The notes beneath the pieces are model-generated. The model was not told where the DNA came from, made no database searches, and saw only the letters and a list, made by a program, of their open reading frames with translations. From assembly GCF_004795015.1 (NCBI RefSeq), contig NZ_SSBI01000056.1:1-55054 (forward strand): a stretch of 55,054 nt of DNA, given 5' to 3'. Of the stretch, positions 18,226-27,379 are shown in pieces (position 1 is the first letter of the stretch; each line of letters starts with the position of its first letter). The position numbers and the translations under genes are program-made. This DNA is from Streptomyces sp. A1277 (lineage in GTDB: Bacteria > Actinomycetota > Actinomycetes > Streptomycetales > Streptomycetaceae).

Positions 18226-20592
18226 ATGACGCCTACCGCCACCTACCGGCTCCAGCTCCAGCCGGAGTTCCCGTTCTCGGCCGCCGAGGACGCCGTGCCG
18301 TATCTCGCCTCGCTCGGCGTCTCCCATCTGCATCTGTCACCGGTCCTGGAAGCCGTGCCCGGCTCCCGGCACGGCTACGACGTCGTCGACCACGGCCGGG
18401 TCCGCGCCGAGCTGGGCGGCGAGGAGGGGCTGCGGCGGCTGGCGCGCACCGCGCGGGAGCACGGTCTCGGTCTCGTCCTGGACATCGTGCCGAACCACAT
18501 GGCGGCCGACCCCCGGCACAACCACGCCCTGCGGGAGGTGCTGCGCGAGGGGCCCGACTCGCCGTACGCACGCTGGTTCGACATCGACTGGGCGGCGGGC
18601 GGCGGGCGGATGCTGCTGCCGGTGCTCGGCGGCCGGATCGGCGACGAGATGGCGCGGATGCGGGTCGACGGCGAGGTGCTGCGCTACGGCGAACAGGAGT
18701 TCCCGCTCCGGGCCGGCACCGCCCACCTCGATCTGCCCGAGCTGCTGGACGCCCAGCACTACCGGCTCGGCTGGTGGCGGCTGGCCCGGACCGAGCTGAA
18801 CTACCGCCGGTTCTTCACCATCTCGGACCTGATCGGGGTGCGGGTGGAGGACCCGGAGGTCTTCGCCGCCACCCACGGCAAGATCCTCGAACTGGTCCGG
18901 GAGGGGGTCGTGGACGGTCTGCGGATCGACCACCCGGACGGGCTCGCCGACCCGGCCGGCTATCTGGAGCGGCTCTCCGAGGCGAGCGGCGGGGTGTGGA
19001 CGGTGGTGGAGAAGATCCTCACCGGGTCCGAGCCGCTGCCGGCCGGCTGGCCCGTGGCGGGGACGACGGGATACGACGCGCTGTACCGGATCGACGGCCT
19101 GTTCACCGACCCGGAGGGCGCGGCGGAGCTGCTGGGCCACTACCGCGACTCCGCGTCCCCGGCCGGAGACCGGGGCGGCTACTGGACGGCGACCGTGCGC
19201 CGGGCCGCGTACCGCGTGGTCACCCACGAACTGGCGGCGGAGACCGAACTGCTGACCCGGCTGGCGTCGCGGATCTGCGCCCAGGACCCCGCGCTGCGCG
19301 ACCACGCCCCCTGGGCGCTGCACACCGCGGTGCGCGAGCTGCTGGTCCGGGTGCCGGTCTACCGGCCGTACGTGACCGCGGGCGGCCCCTGCTCCGAGAC
19401 GGCCGAGGCGACGCTCGACGCGACGGCGGTGAGCGACGCGAAGGCGGTCTTCGCGGTACGTGAGGAGGCGTCGGCCGTCGATGTGGTGCGGGACCTGGCG
19501 CTGGGGCTGCTCGGCGGGGGCGGTGACCGGGCGGCGTTCTGTGCCCGGTTCGCCCAGACGGCGTCCGCGCTGCGCGCCAAGGCGGTCGAGGACACGGCGT
19601 ACTACCGGTACGTGCCGTTGATCTCGGCGAACGAGGTGGGCGGCGATCCGGGCCACCCGGCGGTGGAGCCGGCGGACTTCCACGCCTTCTGCACCCGGAT
19701 CGCCCGTGACTGGCCCGCCACCGGGACGGCGCTGACCACGCACGACACCAAACGCAGCGCCGATGTGCGGGCGGGCGTCGCGGTGCTGTCGCAGTGCCCC
19801 GGCCGGTTCGCGGGACTGGTGGCCGGGCTGGCGCGGTCGGCGTCGGCCGCCCCCGATCCGCAGCTGGCCTGGCAGGCATGGCAGACCGCGATCGGCTGCG
19901 CCGGGATTCCGGCCGGCGAGCGGGCGGCGCGGCTGGAGCCCGCGCTGCTGAAGGCGGTGCGCGAGTCGGGCCTGTTCACCAGCTGGACGGAGCCCGATCC
20001 GGTGTACGAGCGGATGGCGTCGGACTTCGTCGCCGCCGGGCCGGCCGCGGACACCGGCCCGGTCCGGGAGCTCGTCGAGGAGTTCGCGGCCCCGCTCGCC
20101 CCGCATGTGCGCGCCCAGGTGCTGGGGACCGCGTTGGTGCACCTGACGATGCCGGGGGTGCCGGACCTCTACCAGGGCACCGAGCGCGCGTACCTGGCGC
20201 TGGTGGACCCGGACAACCGGCGGCCGTTCCGACAGCCCGCGCCGGACGCGCCCGCCGACGAGAAGGCGGAGCTGACCGCGGCGGCGCTGCGGCTGCGGCG
20301 CGAGCGGCCCGGCGTGTTCGGCGAGTCGGGTACGTACGCCCCGCTGAGCGCGTCCGGCCCGGCGGCTGCGCACTGCCTGGCCTTCTGCCGTTCGGGTGAG
20401 GTCGTCACGGCGGTGACCCGTCTTTCGATGCGGCTCGCGGAGTCGGGCGGCTGGCGCGGGACGCGGCTGGCGCTGCCGGACGACGGGGTGTGGCGGGACC
20501 TGCTGGCACCCGGGCGGGAGTTCTCGGGCGGCACGGTCGAGGTGGCCGAGCTGTTCGCCCGGCGTCCGGTGGCGCTGCTCAGCCGGGCCTGA
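18226..20592 (+). CDS. treY: Maltooligosyl trehalose synthase TreY (GH13)
   Basis: A 788-residue intramolecular transglucosylase that turns the reducing-end alpha-1,4 bond of maltooligosaccharides into the alpha,alpha-1,1 bond, giving maltooligosyltrehalose. The ATG at 18226 (MTPTATYRLQLQPEFPF) is the family start, with GAAGG five bases before it. GH13 regions are LVLDIVPNHMA, DGLRIDHPDGLADPAGYL (nucleophile Asp) and a Glu in VVEKIL; the C-terminal TTHDTKRSADVRAG and MPGVPDLYQG segments are TreY hallmarks. It works between GlgX and TreZ; treZ lies about 7 kb further on. The C-terminus overlaps the convergent P450 gene by 14 bases. Confidence 0.96.
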   Translation: MTPTATYRLQLQPEFPFSAAEDAVPYLASLGVSHLHLSPVLEAVPGSRHGYDVVDHGRVRAELGGEEGLRRLARTAREHGLGLVLDIVPNHMAADPRHNHALREVLREGPDSPYARWFDIDWAAGGGRMLLPVLGGRIGDEMARMRVDGEVLRYGEQEFPLRAGTAHLDLPELLDAQHYRLGWWRLARTELNYRRFFTISDLIGVRVEDPEVFAATHGKILELVREGVVDGLRIDHPDGLADPAGYLERLSEASGGVWTVVEKILTGSEPLPAGWPVAGTTGYDALYRIDGLFTDPEGAAELLGHYRDSASPAGDRGGYWTATVRRAAYRVVTHELAAETELLTRLASRICAQDPALRDHAPWALHTAVRELLVRVPVYRPYVTAGGPCSETAEATLDATAVSDAKAVFAVREEASAVDVVRDLALGLLGGGGDRAAFCARFAQTASALRAKAVEDTAYYRYVPLISANEVGGDPGHPAVEPADFHAFCTRIARDWPATGTALTTHDTKRSADVRAGVAVLSQCPGRFAGLVAGLARSASAAPDPQLAWQAWQTAIGCAGIPAGERAARLEPALLKAVRESGLFTSWTEPDPVYERMASDFVAAGPAADTGPVRELVEEFAAPLAPHVRAQVLGTALVHLTMPGVPDLYQGTERAYLALVDPDNRRPFRQPAPDAPADEKAELTAAALRLRRERPGVFGESGTYAPLSASGPAAAHCLAFCRSGEVVTAVTRLSMRLAESGGWRGTRLALPDDGVWRDLLAPGREFSGGTVEVAELFARRPVALLSRA

Positions 20593-21610
20593 CGAGCAGG
20601 GAGCGCGGGCCCCGGGTGAGCAGTCCGGTGGCCGCCGGGCGGAAGCCCTCCGCCCAGCGCAGCCGGGGCATCGCGTCGAGCAGCGCGCGCAACCCCTGTT
20701 CGGCCTCCAGCCGGCCGAGCGCCACCGCGGGGCAGCCCGGCGGGCCGGTCAGTGTGCGGTCCTGGTCGGGGCGGAACGGGTCGAACACGTCCGGGGCGGC
20801 GAACCGCTGCGGGTCGCGGGCGGCCGCCCCGACGAGGCAGGCGACGGGCGCCTTGGCGGGGAGGGTGCCGCCGCTGAGGGTGACCTCGGCGACGGTGCGG
20901 CGCAGCACGACCTGGACGGGCGGGTCGCGGCGCAGGGACTCGGTCCAGGCCCGGCCGGCGAGCGCGGGCTCGATGCGCAGGGCGGCCAGCAGGTCGGGGT
21001 CGTCCAGCAGGTTGGCGAGGAGCGAGGCGAGCGCGGTCTCGCGCAGGGCGGTGTCCCGGAGGCAGGGCCCGTCGCCGGCCGGCGCGGCGGCGGCCTGGGC
21101 CGCCTCCCCGTCCGGCGCCCGGTTCACGTCCCGGCCGGACCCCGCGGGCAGCCAGCGGCAGAACTCCTCGACCAGGTCGGCCCGGGAGCGCAGGGCGATG
21201 CGCCGGGCCAGCACATAGGCGGTGCGCTCCACGCGTTCGGCGAGAGGGGCGGGGACGGTGCCGGTCACCACGGTGTAGCGGTCGGAGGGCAGGCAGCGCG
21301 CGCTGCCGTGGCACAGGCCGAGGGGCGCGGGCCCGCCCCGGGGCGCCCCGTCGTGCGGGAAGCCGGTGAACCGGGGGTCGGTGAGGGCGGCGGTCACGTC
21401 GTCGTACCGGCTGATCAGCCAGGCGCCGAGCGGGGCGTCGTAGCTGAGCGGGTACTGCTCGCGCAGCATCCGGTAGAAGCGGTACGGGTCGTGGGCCGCG
21501 CCGCGTGCCAGGAGGCTCGGGCCGGTGCGATTCGTGGACCGGCCGGCTCGGGTGCGGCGTTCGGGCGAGGTCGTCGGGGCCGGTATGTCTCGGGGCGCGT
21601 CGGCCTGCAT
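20579..21610 (-). CDS. Short, degenerate cytochrome P450-like protein
   Basis: A 343-residue protein with the overall plan of a bacterial P450: early DPYRFYRMLREQYPLSYDAPLGAWLISRYDDVTAALTDPRF, a K-helix ESLRR (ExxR), PVACLVGAAARDPQRF with FDPFRPDQ, and the heme-loop region LTGPPGCPAVALGRLEAEQGL. It is about 60 residues shorter than usual. The I-helix AGxxTT motif is absent (RETALASLLANLL is in its place), and the heme loop lacks the normal Phe and His/Arg before the cysteine. Catalysis is therefore doubtful. It starts at ATG 21610, downstream of the LysR gene on the same strand, and converges on treY with a 14-base overlap. It could be a P450-derived binding protein or a decaying gene. Confidence 0.7.
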   Translation of the reverse strand: MQADAPRDIPAPTTSPERRTRAGRSTNRTGPSLLARGAAHDPYRFYRMLREQYPLSYDAPLGAWLISRYDDVTAALTDPRFTGFPHDGAPRGGPAPLGLCHGSARCLPSDRYTVVTGTVPAPLAERVERTAYVLARRIALRSRADLVEEFCRWLPAGSGRDVNRAPDGEAAQAAAAPAGDGPCLRDTALRETALASLLANLLDDPDLLAALRIEPALAGRAWTESLRRDPPVQVVLRRTVAEVTLSGGTLPAKAPVACLVGAAARDPQRFAAPDVFDPFRPDQDRTLTGPPGCPAVALGRLEAEQGLRALLDAMPRLRWAEGFRPAATGLLTRGPRSLLVRPG

Positions 21611-21667
21611 GGCGTTCCCCCGGGGCGAGTCGGTGCGCCGGTGCGCGGCGCGGTCCCCCTCAGGGCA

Positions 21668-22609
21668 TCACCTGAACGGGCCCGTCGCAGTCGGCGCGCG
21701 GCCATCCGGGTGACACGGGGCCGCCTCGCCGGTCCGCCGGACGTCCGCCAGCAGCTCGGTGAACGCGGCCGCGGCGCCGGTCAGGCCGACGCGGGAGAAG
21801 ACGGCCAGCTCCCGCCGCCAGGCCGGGTCGACGGTGAGCAGGGCGCAGTCCTCGCCGACCGCTCCGCGTACGACGTGCGCGGGGGCGGTGGCGACGCCGA
21901 CCCCGGCCGCCGCCATCCGTACCGCGGTCGAGGTGTGCTCGGTGCGCACCGCCGTACGGGGTGTGAAGCCGGCCCGGGCGCAGGCCCAGTCGAGGAACGG
22001 GCGCCCCTCCACAACGGCCTCCATGGCGCAGCGCACCCAGAAGCGGTCGGCGAGCTCCTGGAGGCGGACCGAGGCGCGTCCGGCGAGGGGGTCGTCGAAG
22101 GGGACGACGAGGACGATGTCCTCCGCGCCGATCGGGACGACCGGGCCGCTCCAGCGGGCGGGCGGGGGCCCGACGGCGAGGTCGGCGGTGCCCCGTTCGA
22201 TCTGCTCCTCCAGCGCCTCGGTGGTGGCGTACTCGTGCAGGACGAGGGCGACCCGGGGGTGGGCGGCGCGCCAGCGGGCGAAGACGTCGGGGAGGATGCC
22301 GACGGCGATGGCGTGCACGGTGGCGATGTGCAGTTCGCCACCCTGGGCCCCGGCGGCGGCGCGGGCGGCGCGCCGGGCCTGGGCGGCGCTGCGCACGGAG
22401 CGTTCGGCGTGCGGCAGGAAGGCGCGGCCCATGGCGGTGAGCCGCACGCCGCGCGGCAGCCGTTCGAGCAGGGGGCCGCCGACGGTCCGCTCCAGGGCCT
22501 TGATCTGGTGGGAGAGCGCCGGCTGGGTGACGTGGAGGTGTTCGGCGGCCCGGGTGAAGGAGGACTCCTCGACCACCGTGAGGAAGTACTCCATCTGCCG
22601 CAGGCTCAT
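21668..22609 (-). CDS. LysR-family transcriptional regulator
   Basis: A 313-residue regulator: winged helix-turn-helix at residues 1-60 (MSLRQMEYFLTVVEESSFTR, with VTQPALSHQIKALERTVG as recognition helix) and a LysR substrate-binding domain from about residue 90 (GELHIATVHAIAVGILPDVFARW). The start at ATG 22609 gives the usual family N-terminus. It is divergent from the dihydrolipoamide dehydrogenase gene with about 110 bases between, the classical arrangement in which a LysR protein controls both itself and its neighbour. The spacer holds lower-GC sequence (ACACAAACATTGACTTGGAC, near 22669-22688), a plausible promoter and operator region, but no T-N11-A box was assigned firmly. The downstream P450-like gene may be in the same transcript. 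Confidence 0.9.
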   Translation of the reverse strand: MSLRQMEYFLTVVEESSFTRAAEHLHVTQPALSHQIKALERTVGGPLLERLPRGVRLTAMGRAFLPHAERSVRSAAQARRAARAAAGAQGGELHIATVHAIAVGILPDVFARWRAAHPRVALVLHEYATTEALEEQIERGTADLAVGPPPARWSGPVVPIGAEDIVLVVPFDDPLAGRASVRLQELADRFWVRCAMEAVVEGRPFLDWACARAGFTPRTAVRTEHTSTAVRMAAAGVGVATAPAHVVRGAVGEDCALLTVDPAWRRELAVFSRVGLTGAAAAFTELLADVRRTGEAAPCHPDGRAPTATGPFR

Positions 22610-22720
22610 CACGCCCCCGTTTCGTGTGCGCACCGGTTCACCCGCCATGAACTGTGTGCATGGAAGCCACACAAACATTGACTTGGACTCATGGCAAGGA
22701 CCGGGCGGAGGGTGGGGGCC

Positions 22721-24142
22721 ATGACACGGAATCAGCGTACGAACGAGACGGACGTCGTCGTCATCGGCGGGGGGACCGGTGGTTACTCGACGGCGTTGCG
22801 GGCTGCCGGGCTCGGGCTGGGCGTCGTCCTGGCGGAGCGCGACAAGGTGGGCGGGACCTGTCTGCACCGGGGCTGCATCCCCAGCAAGGCGATGCTGCAC
22901 GCGGCCGAACTGGTCGACGGCATCGCGGAGGCGCGGGAACGCTGGGGTGTGAAGGCGGTGCTGGAGTCGGTGGACTGGCCGGCGCTGGTCGCCACCCGCG
23001 ACGACATCGTGTCCCGCAACCACCGGGGCGTCCAGGCGCATCTGACGCAAGCGGGTGTCGAAGTGGTGGCGGGCAGCGCGGAGTTGACGGGGCCTCGCAG
23101 TGTCCGGATCGAGGGGTACGGGGACGTCGTCGCCCGGCGCGGCATCGTGCTGGCGACGGGGTCGCGGCCCCGGATGCTGCCGGGTCTGGCGGCGGACGGG
23201 CGGCGGGTGGTGACCAGTGACGACGCGCTGTTCGCGCCCGGGCTCCCGGATTCGGTGCTGGTGCTGGGCGGCGGGGCGATCGGGGTGGAGTACGCCTCGC
23301 TGCACCGGTCGATGGGGGCGCGGGTGACCCTGGTGGAGGCCGCCGACCGGCTGGTGCCGCTGGAGGACGCCGATGTGTCGCGCCATCTGACCCGGGGCCT
23401 GAAGAAGCGGGGCATCGATGTGCGGACCGGCGCCCGGCTGCTGGAGGCGACACTGCTGGACGACGGGGTCCGGGCCACGCTGCGCACCCCGCGCGGCGAG
23501 ACCCGGACGGTTGAGGCGCGGCGGCTGCTGGTCGCGGTGGGCCGGGTCCCGGTGACGGACGGCCTGGGGCCGGCCGCCGCGGGGCTCGCCACCGACGAGC
23601 GGGGGTATGTGGCGCCGGCGCACTGGTCACGGCTGGAGACCTCGGTGCCCGGCATCCATGTGGTGGGCGATCTGCTGCCGCCGCCGTCCCTCGGGCTGGC
23701 GCACGCCTCGTTCGCGGAGGGCCTGTTGGTGGCGGAGACGCTGGCGGGGCTGCGGCCGGTGCCGGTGGACTACGACGCGGTGCCCCGGGTCACCTACTCG
23801 GCGCCGCAGACCGCCGCCGTGGGCCTGACCGAGGCGGGCGCGCGCGACGCGGGGCACGACGTCGTGGTCAACACGATGCCGCTGACGGCCGTGGCCAAGG
23901 GGATGGTGCACGGGCAGGGCGGCATGGTGAAGGTGGTCGCGGAGCGCGGGGGCCGGGTCCTGGGGGTGCACCTGGTCGGGCCGCACGTCTCGGAGATGGT
24001 CGCCGAGAGCCAGCTGATCGTCGGCTGGGACGCGGAGCCCTTCGACGTGGCCCAGCACATCCACCCGCACCCGACGCTCTCGGAAGCCGTCGGCGAGTCC
24101 TTCCTCACCCTGGCGGGCCGGGGCCTCCACCAGCAGGCGTGA
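22721..24142 (+). CDS. lpdA: Dihydrolipoamide dehydrogenase (E3-type flavoprotein disulfide reductase)
   Basis: A 473-residue FAD/NAD disulfide reductase starting at ATG 22721, with GGAGGG upstream (an ATG at 22691 lacks a ribosome site). It has the FAD-binding VVVIGGGTGGYSTALRAA, the redox-active GGTCLHRGCIPSK (Cys47 and Cys52), the NAD site VLVLGGGAIGVEYASL, and the C-terminal HPHPTLSEAVGES with the catalytic His-Glu pair in a family-typical place. E3 enzymes reoxidise lipoyl groups of pyruvate or oxoglutarate dehydrogenases, but no E1 or E2 genes are nearby, so this is probably an extra copy. The CLHRGC variation of the usual CLNVGC supports a divergent paralogue. It is divergent from a LysR regulator that may control it. 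Confidence 0.88.
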   Translation: MTRNQRTNETDVVVIGGGTGGYSTALRAAGLGLGVVLAERDKVGGTCLHRGCIPSKAMLHAAELVDGIAEARERWGVKAVLESVDWPALVATRDDIVSRNHRGVQAHLTQAGVEVVAGSAELTGPRSVRIEGYGDVVARRGIVLATGSRPRMLPGLAADGRRVVTSDDALFAPGLPDSVLVLGGGAIGVEYASLHRSMGARVTLVEAADRLVPLEDADVSRHLTRGLKKRGIDVRTGARLLEATLLDDGVRATLRTPRGETRTVEARRLLVAVGRVPVTDGLGPAAAGLATDERGYVAPAHWSRLETSVPGIHVVGDLLPPPSLGLAHASFAEGLLVAETLAGLRPVPVDYDAVPRVTYSAPQTAAVGLTEAGARDAGHDVVVNTMPLTAVAKGMVHGQGGMVKVVAERGGRVLGVHLVGPHVSEMVAESQLIVGWDAEPFDVAQHIHPHPTLSEAVGESFLTLAGRGLHQQA

Positions 24143-24144
24143 CG

Positions 24145-24711
24145 TTACGCCGGCGGCCGGAGCGCGGGCGCGGACAGCCGGAACACCATCCGGCCGAAGC
24201 TGACCTGGTCGCCCTCGCGCACCGGGACCGTGCCGGTGACGCGCTGCCCGTTGACGCAGGTGCCGTTGGTCGAGCCGAGGTCGCGCAGCATCCAGCGGTC
24301 GCCCTGCGCGGTCAGTTCGGCGTGCATCCGGGAGACGGTCTCGTGGCTGAGGCGCAGGCCGTTGCCCGGGTCGCGGCCGATGAGCAGGGGGTGCGGGCTG
24401 GGGGCCGGCAGCAGCAGCTTGGGCAGCCGCTCCGCCCGCCAGGCCCGGCGGACGCGCTCGGGGAAGCCGGAGACCGCGCCCACGACCCGCAGCAGCCCGC
24501 GCGACCAACGGCCCTCGCGCTCCAGGTCCTTGGTGAGCGCTTCCAGCTCCTCGGGGCGGCTCGTCGTCAGGGCCACTTCCATGCGCCGCATGAAGGTGTC
24601 CTGGGAGAGCCTGCCCTGGGCCGCGCCCTCTCTGAGCACACCGAGAACACGGTCGCGCTGGGCGTCCGACAGCCGCGCGGGATACGTGTGGGACTCGAAG
24701 GAGGACGTCAC
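24145..24711 (-). CDS. DUF1707 plus FHA domain protein
   Basis: A 188-residue cytoplasmic protein with two parts. Residues 12-65 are a DUF1707 module (LSDAQRDRVLGVLREGAAQG, then EVALTTSRPEELEALTKDLE), common in actinobacteria next to short regulatory proteins. Residues 100-185 are a forkhead-associated domain, with GRDPGNGLRLSHETVSRMHAEL and DLGSTNGTCVNG carrying the Arg, Ser, His and Asn that bind phosphothreonine. It probably reads the output of a Ser/Thr kinase. It is convergent with lpdA (only two bases between stops), and its promoter region abuts the acetyltransferase gene. No kinase gene is present in the window. Confidence 0.88.
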   Translation of the reverse strand: MTSSFESHTYPARLSDAQRDRVLGVLREGAAQGRLSQDTFMRRMEVALTTSRPEELEALTKDLEREGRWSRGLLRVVGAVSGFPERVRRAWRAERLPKLLLPAPSPHPLLIGRDPGNGLRLSHETVSRMHAELTAQGDRWMLRDLGSTNGTCVNGQRVTGTVPVREGDQVSFGRMVFRLSAPALRPPA

Positions 24712-24886
24712 GCCCGCAATTGTCGGTCCGACGGCCCCGGGGTGTCCAGAACAACCCTGCTTTCGCGCTCCTGACCTGCGCGGGCCGCCCCCGGATATCC
24801 GGGGGCGGCCGGTCGGAAGCGTTGCTAGGGTCGGCGGCCGTGCCTCCGGCGACCGCCGTGACGCACCCGTACACCCGGGGGGATCT

Positions 24887-25843
24887 GTGCCCGACGCACC
24901 ACTCGACCTGACCGTCCGACCGCTCAGCGGCCCGGAGGAGCTGGACCTCTTCCGCCGACTGCCCTACGTCCTCGACCACGAGCTGGCGGACGACCTCGCC
25001 ACGGGGCGCCGCCGTCCGGAGTGGATGTGGGTGGCGCTGCGCGGTGAGCGGGTGGTGGCGCGGATCGCGTGGTGGAGCAGGGGCGGCGGAAAGCCGCTGC
25101 TGCTCGACTTCTTCGACCTGGACGACACGCTGCCCGGGCCCGAGCGCGAGGAGGCGGGGCTGCGGCTGGTCGAGGCGGCGACGGCCGCCGTCGTACCGGC
25201 CGGGACGCCGCGCCCCGAGTACGGGCGGTTCGTACCGGCCGACTGGCGGGAGGACCCGGCGGTCCGCGACGCCGTGGAGGCCCGCATCCGGGTCATGGAG
25301 CGCACCGGTGCCCGGATGCTCGCGGAGCGGCTGCGCCTGGAGTGGCGCCGGGGTACGCCGGTCCCCGCCGACAGCGGGCGGCTGCGGTTCCGTCCGGTCG
25401 CCGGGCGCGCGGACCTGCTCGACCTGATGACGCCGGTGATGGAGGGCACCCTCGACGCGCACGGCCGGGCGGACCTGGCGTCCGGCCTCTCACCGCGCCA
25501 GGCCGCCGAGAAGCACTACGACGAGGAGCTGGCCGGCTATGCGACGCCCCGGGAGTGGTGGCGGGCGGCCGAGCTGCCGGACGGCGAGCCCGTCGGCTTC
25601 GTGATCCCGGCCCGCAACGACTACAACCCGATCATCGCGTACATCGGGGTGCTGCCCGCCCATCGCGGTCACGGCCACATCGACGACATCCTCGCCGAGG
25701 GCACCCGGCTGCTCGCCGCGCAGGAGGGCGTGGAGCGCGTCCGGGCGGCGACGGACCTGGGCAACGTGCCGATGGCGAAGGCGTTCGCGCGCCTCGGCTA
25801 CGTCGACTTCGAGCGCGCCTTCGACATGGTGTGGGACGACTGA
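24887..25843 (+). CDS. GNAT-family N-acetyltransferase
   Basis: A 318-residue acetyltransferase starting at GTG 24887 after a GGGGGGAT ribosome site. The first half (EWMWVALRGERVVARIAWWS) is a degenerate GNAT-like lobe. The C-terminal lobe shows the acetyl-CoA signature: EPVGFVIPARNDYNPIIAYIGVLPAHRGHGHIDDIL (motif A, with the R-G-H-G-H pyrophosphate loop) and ATDLGNVPMAKAFARLGYVDFERAF (motif B, with the Asn and the LGY end). The two-lobe form is common in Streptomyces. The substrate is unknown, and the surrounding genes give no hint. It converges on the beta-glucosidase gene, eight bases apart. Confidence 0.82.
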   Translation: MPDAPLDLTVRPLSGPEELDLFRRLPYVLDHELADDLATGRRRPEWMWVALRGERVVARIAWWSRGGGKPLLLDFFDLDDTLPGPEREEAGLRLVEAATAAVVPAGTPRPEYGRFVPADWREDPAVRDAVEARIRVMERTGARMLAERLRLEWRRGTPVPADSGRLRFRPVAGRADLLDLMTPVMEGTLDAHGRADLASGLSPRQAAEKHYDEELAGYATPREWWRAAELPDGEPVGFVIPARNDYNPIIAYIGVLPAHRGHGHIDDILAEGTRLLAAQEGVERVRAATDLGNVPMAKAFARLGYVDFERAFDMVWDD

Positions 25844-25850
25844 CCGCCGG

Positions 25851-27206
25851 TCACTCTCCGGCGCCCCGCTGGGCCTTGATGAGATCGCGGTACCAGGCGT
25901 AGGAGTCCTTCGGGGTGCGGCGCAGCGTCTCGTAGTCGATGTGGACGAGGCCGAAGCGCTTGCTGACGCCCTCGGTCCACTCGATGTTGTCGGTGAGCGA
26001 CCAGGTGAAGTAGCCGCGTACGTCGACGCCCGCGTCGATCGCCTCCCGCAGGGCCCTGAGGTGGCCGTCGAGGAAGGCGATCCGGCGGGTGTCCTTCGCG
26101 GGCTCGTCCACGGCGCAGCCGTTCTCGGTGATGTAGAGCGGCGGGAGCCGGTCCCCGTAGCGCTCCCGCAGCTGTACCAGGGTCTCGCGCAGGCCCTCGG
26201 GGACCACGGGCCAGCCGAAGTCGGTCTTCTCGTACCCCTCGATCTCCCGGATGCCGAAGGGCAGGCCCTCGGGCATGCCGAAGCCGGCGAAGCTGTCGAG
26301 GGCGTCGGGGGTGGGGGCGCCGACGAGGGTGGGGTTGTAGTAGTTGACCCCGTACCAGTCGAGCCGGGTGGAGATGGTCCGCAGGTCGTCCTCGACGGGG
26401 CCCGGCATCAGGGCCGCGAAGTTCTCGTCGGGGTAGCGGCCGGTGAGGAGCGGGTCGGCGAACAGCCGGTTGGTGAGGGTGTCGTACAGCTCGGCGGCGA
26501 AGCGGTCCTCGTCCGACTCGCCGGCCGTCCAGACCGGCGAGTGCGATACGGCGATGCCGATGTTCCCGGCGCCCGCCGCGCGCAGCGCGCGTACGGCCAG
26601 ACCGTGGGCGAGGAGCTGGTGGTGGGCGGCGGGCAGCGCGTCGAAGAGAAGGGTGCGGCCGGGGGCGTGCTCGCCGAGCGCGTAACCCAGGAGGGTGACC
26701 TCGGCGGGTTCGTTGACCGTGATCCACATGGGGACGCGGTCGGCGAGGCGTTCGGCGACGATGCCCGCGTACTCGGCGAAGCGGTAGGCGGTGTCGCGGT
26801 TGAGCCAGCCGCCGGCCTCGTCCAGCGGGAGCGGGGTGTCCCAGTGGTAGAGGGTGGGGGCCGGGGTGATGCCGTGGGCGCAGAGCTCGTCCACGAGGCG
26901 GTCGTAGAAGTCGAGGCCCTGCGCGTTGACCGGCCCGCTGCCGCCGGGCACGACGCGCGGCCAGCTCACCGAGAACCGGAAGGCGTCGGCGCCGAGTCCG
27001 GCCAGCAGGGCCACGTCCTCGCGGTAGTGCCGGTGGAAGCCGGTGCCCCGGCTCGTGTCGGTGCCGTCCTTGATGCGTCCGGGCTGCGCGGCGAAGGCGT
27101 CCCAGCCGGAGGGGCCCTTGCCGTCGGTGTCGGCGGCGCCCTCGGTCTGGAAGGCGGACGCGGAGGCTCCCCACAGGAAACCCGGCGGGAACGACGGCAC
27201 GGTCAT
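25851..27206 (-). CDS. GH1 family beta-glucosidase
   Basis: A 451-residue glycoside hydrolase of family 1, cytoplasmic (no signal peptide). The ATG at 27204-27206 has GGAGG five bases before it; a GTG twelve bases earlier lies inside that site. It opens with PPGFLWGASASAFQTEGA. The acid/base Glu166 is in WITVNEPAE and the nucleophile Glu361 in LYITENGC. Other family marks are RFSVSWPRV, LYHWDTPLPLDEAGGWLNRDT and the C-terminal GYFTWSLTDNIEWTEGVSKRFGLVHIDYET. It splits beta-glucosides such as cellobiose to glucose. It is divergent from treZ across 173 bases. It is not adjacent to a dedicated importer; the MalFG-type system 14 kb away is a possible but unproven partner. Confidence 0.93.
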   Translation of the reverse strand: MTVPSFPPGFLWGASASAFQTEGAADTDGKGPSGWDAFAAQPGRIKDGTDTSRGTGFHRHYREDVALLAGLGADAFRFSVSWPRVVPGGSGPVNAQGLDFYDRLVDELCAHGITPAPTLYHWDTPLPLDEAGGWLNRDTAYRFAEYAGIVAERLADRVPMWITVNEPAEVTLLGYALGEHAPGRTLLFDALPAAHHQLLAHGLAVRALRAAGAGNIGIAVSHSPVWTAGESDEDRFAAELYDTLTNRLFADPLLTGRYPDENFAALMPGPVEDDLRTISTRLDWYGVNYYNPTLVGAPTPDALDSFAGFGMPEGLPFGIREIEGYEKTDFGWPVVPEGLRETLVQLRERYGDRLPPLYITENGCAVDEPAKDTRRIAFLDGHLRALREAIDAGVDVRGYFTWSLTDNIEWTEGVSKRFGLVHIDYETLRRTPKDSYAWYRDLIKAQRGAGE

Positions 27207-27379
27207 CTCGGCCTCCACAGCCGTAAGAGGGAGTGCGTAGGGCAGAACCCGGCAGGGCAGTGATCAGATTCAGACCTTAATCGCCAGTATCGAACTCGAT
27301 CCAGTGTCGGGGGCCGAAGATCGTGCCGTCTGCCGACCATGGGCCGGGGCGAACGGCCCCGGAAGCGAGGGAGCGCTGC

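Noticed and set aside
24135..24150. Palindrome between lpdA and the FHA gene as operator or terminator
   Set aside because: Only GGCGT/ACGCC arms pair, with a six-base centre; too short and spanning two stop codons, so it is likely chance.
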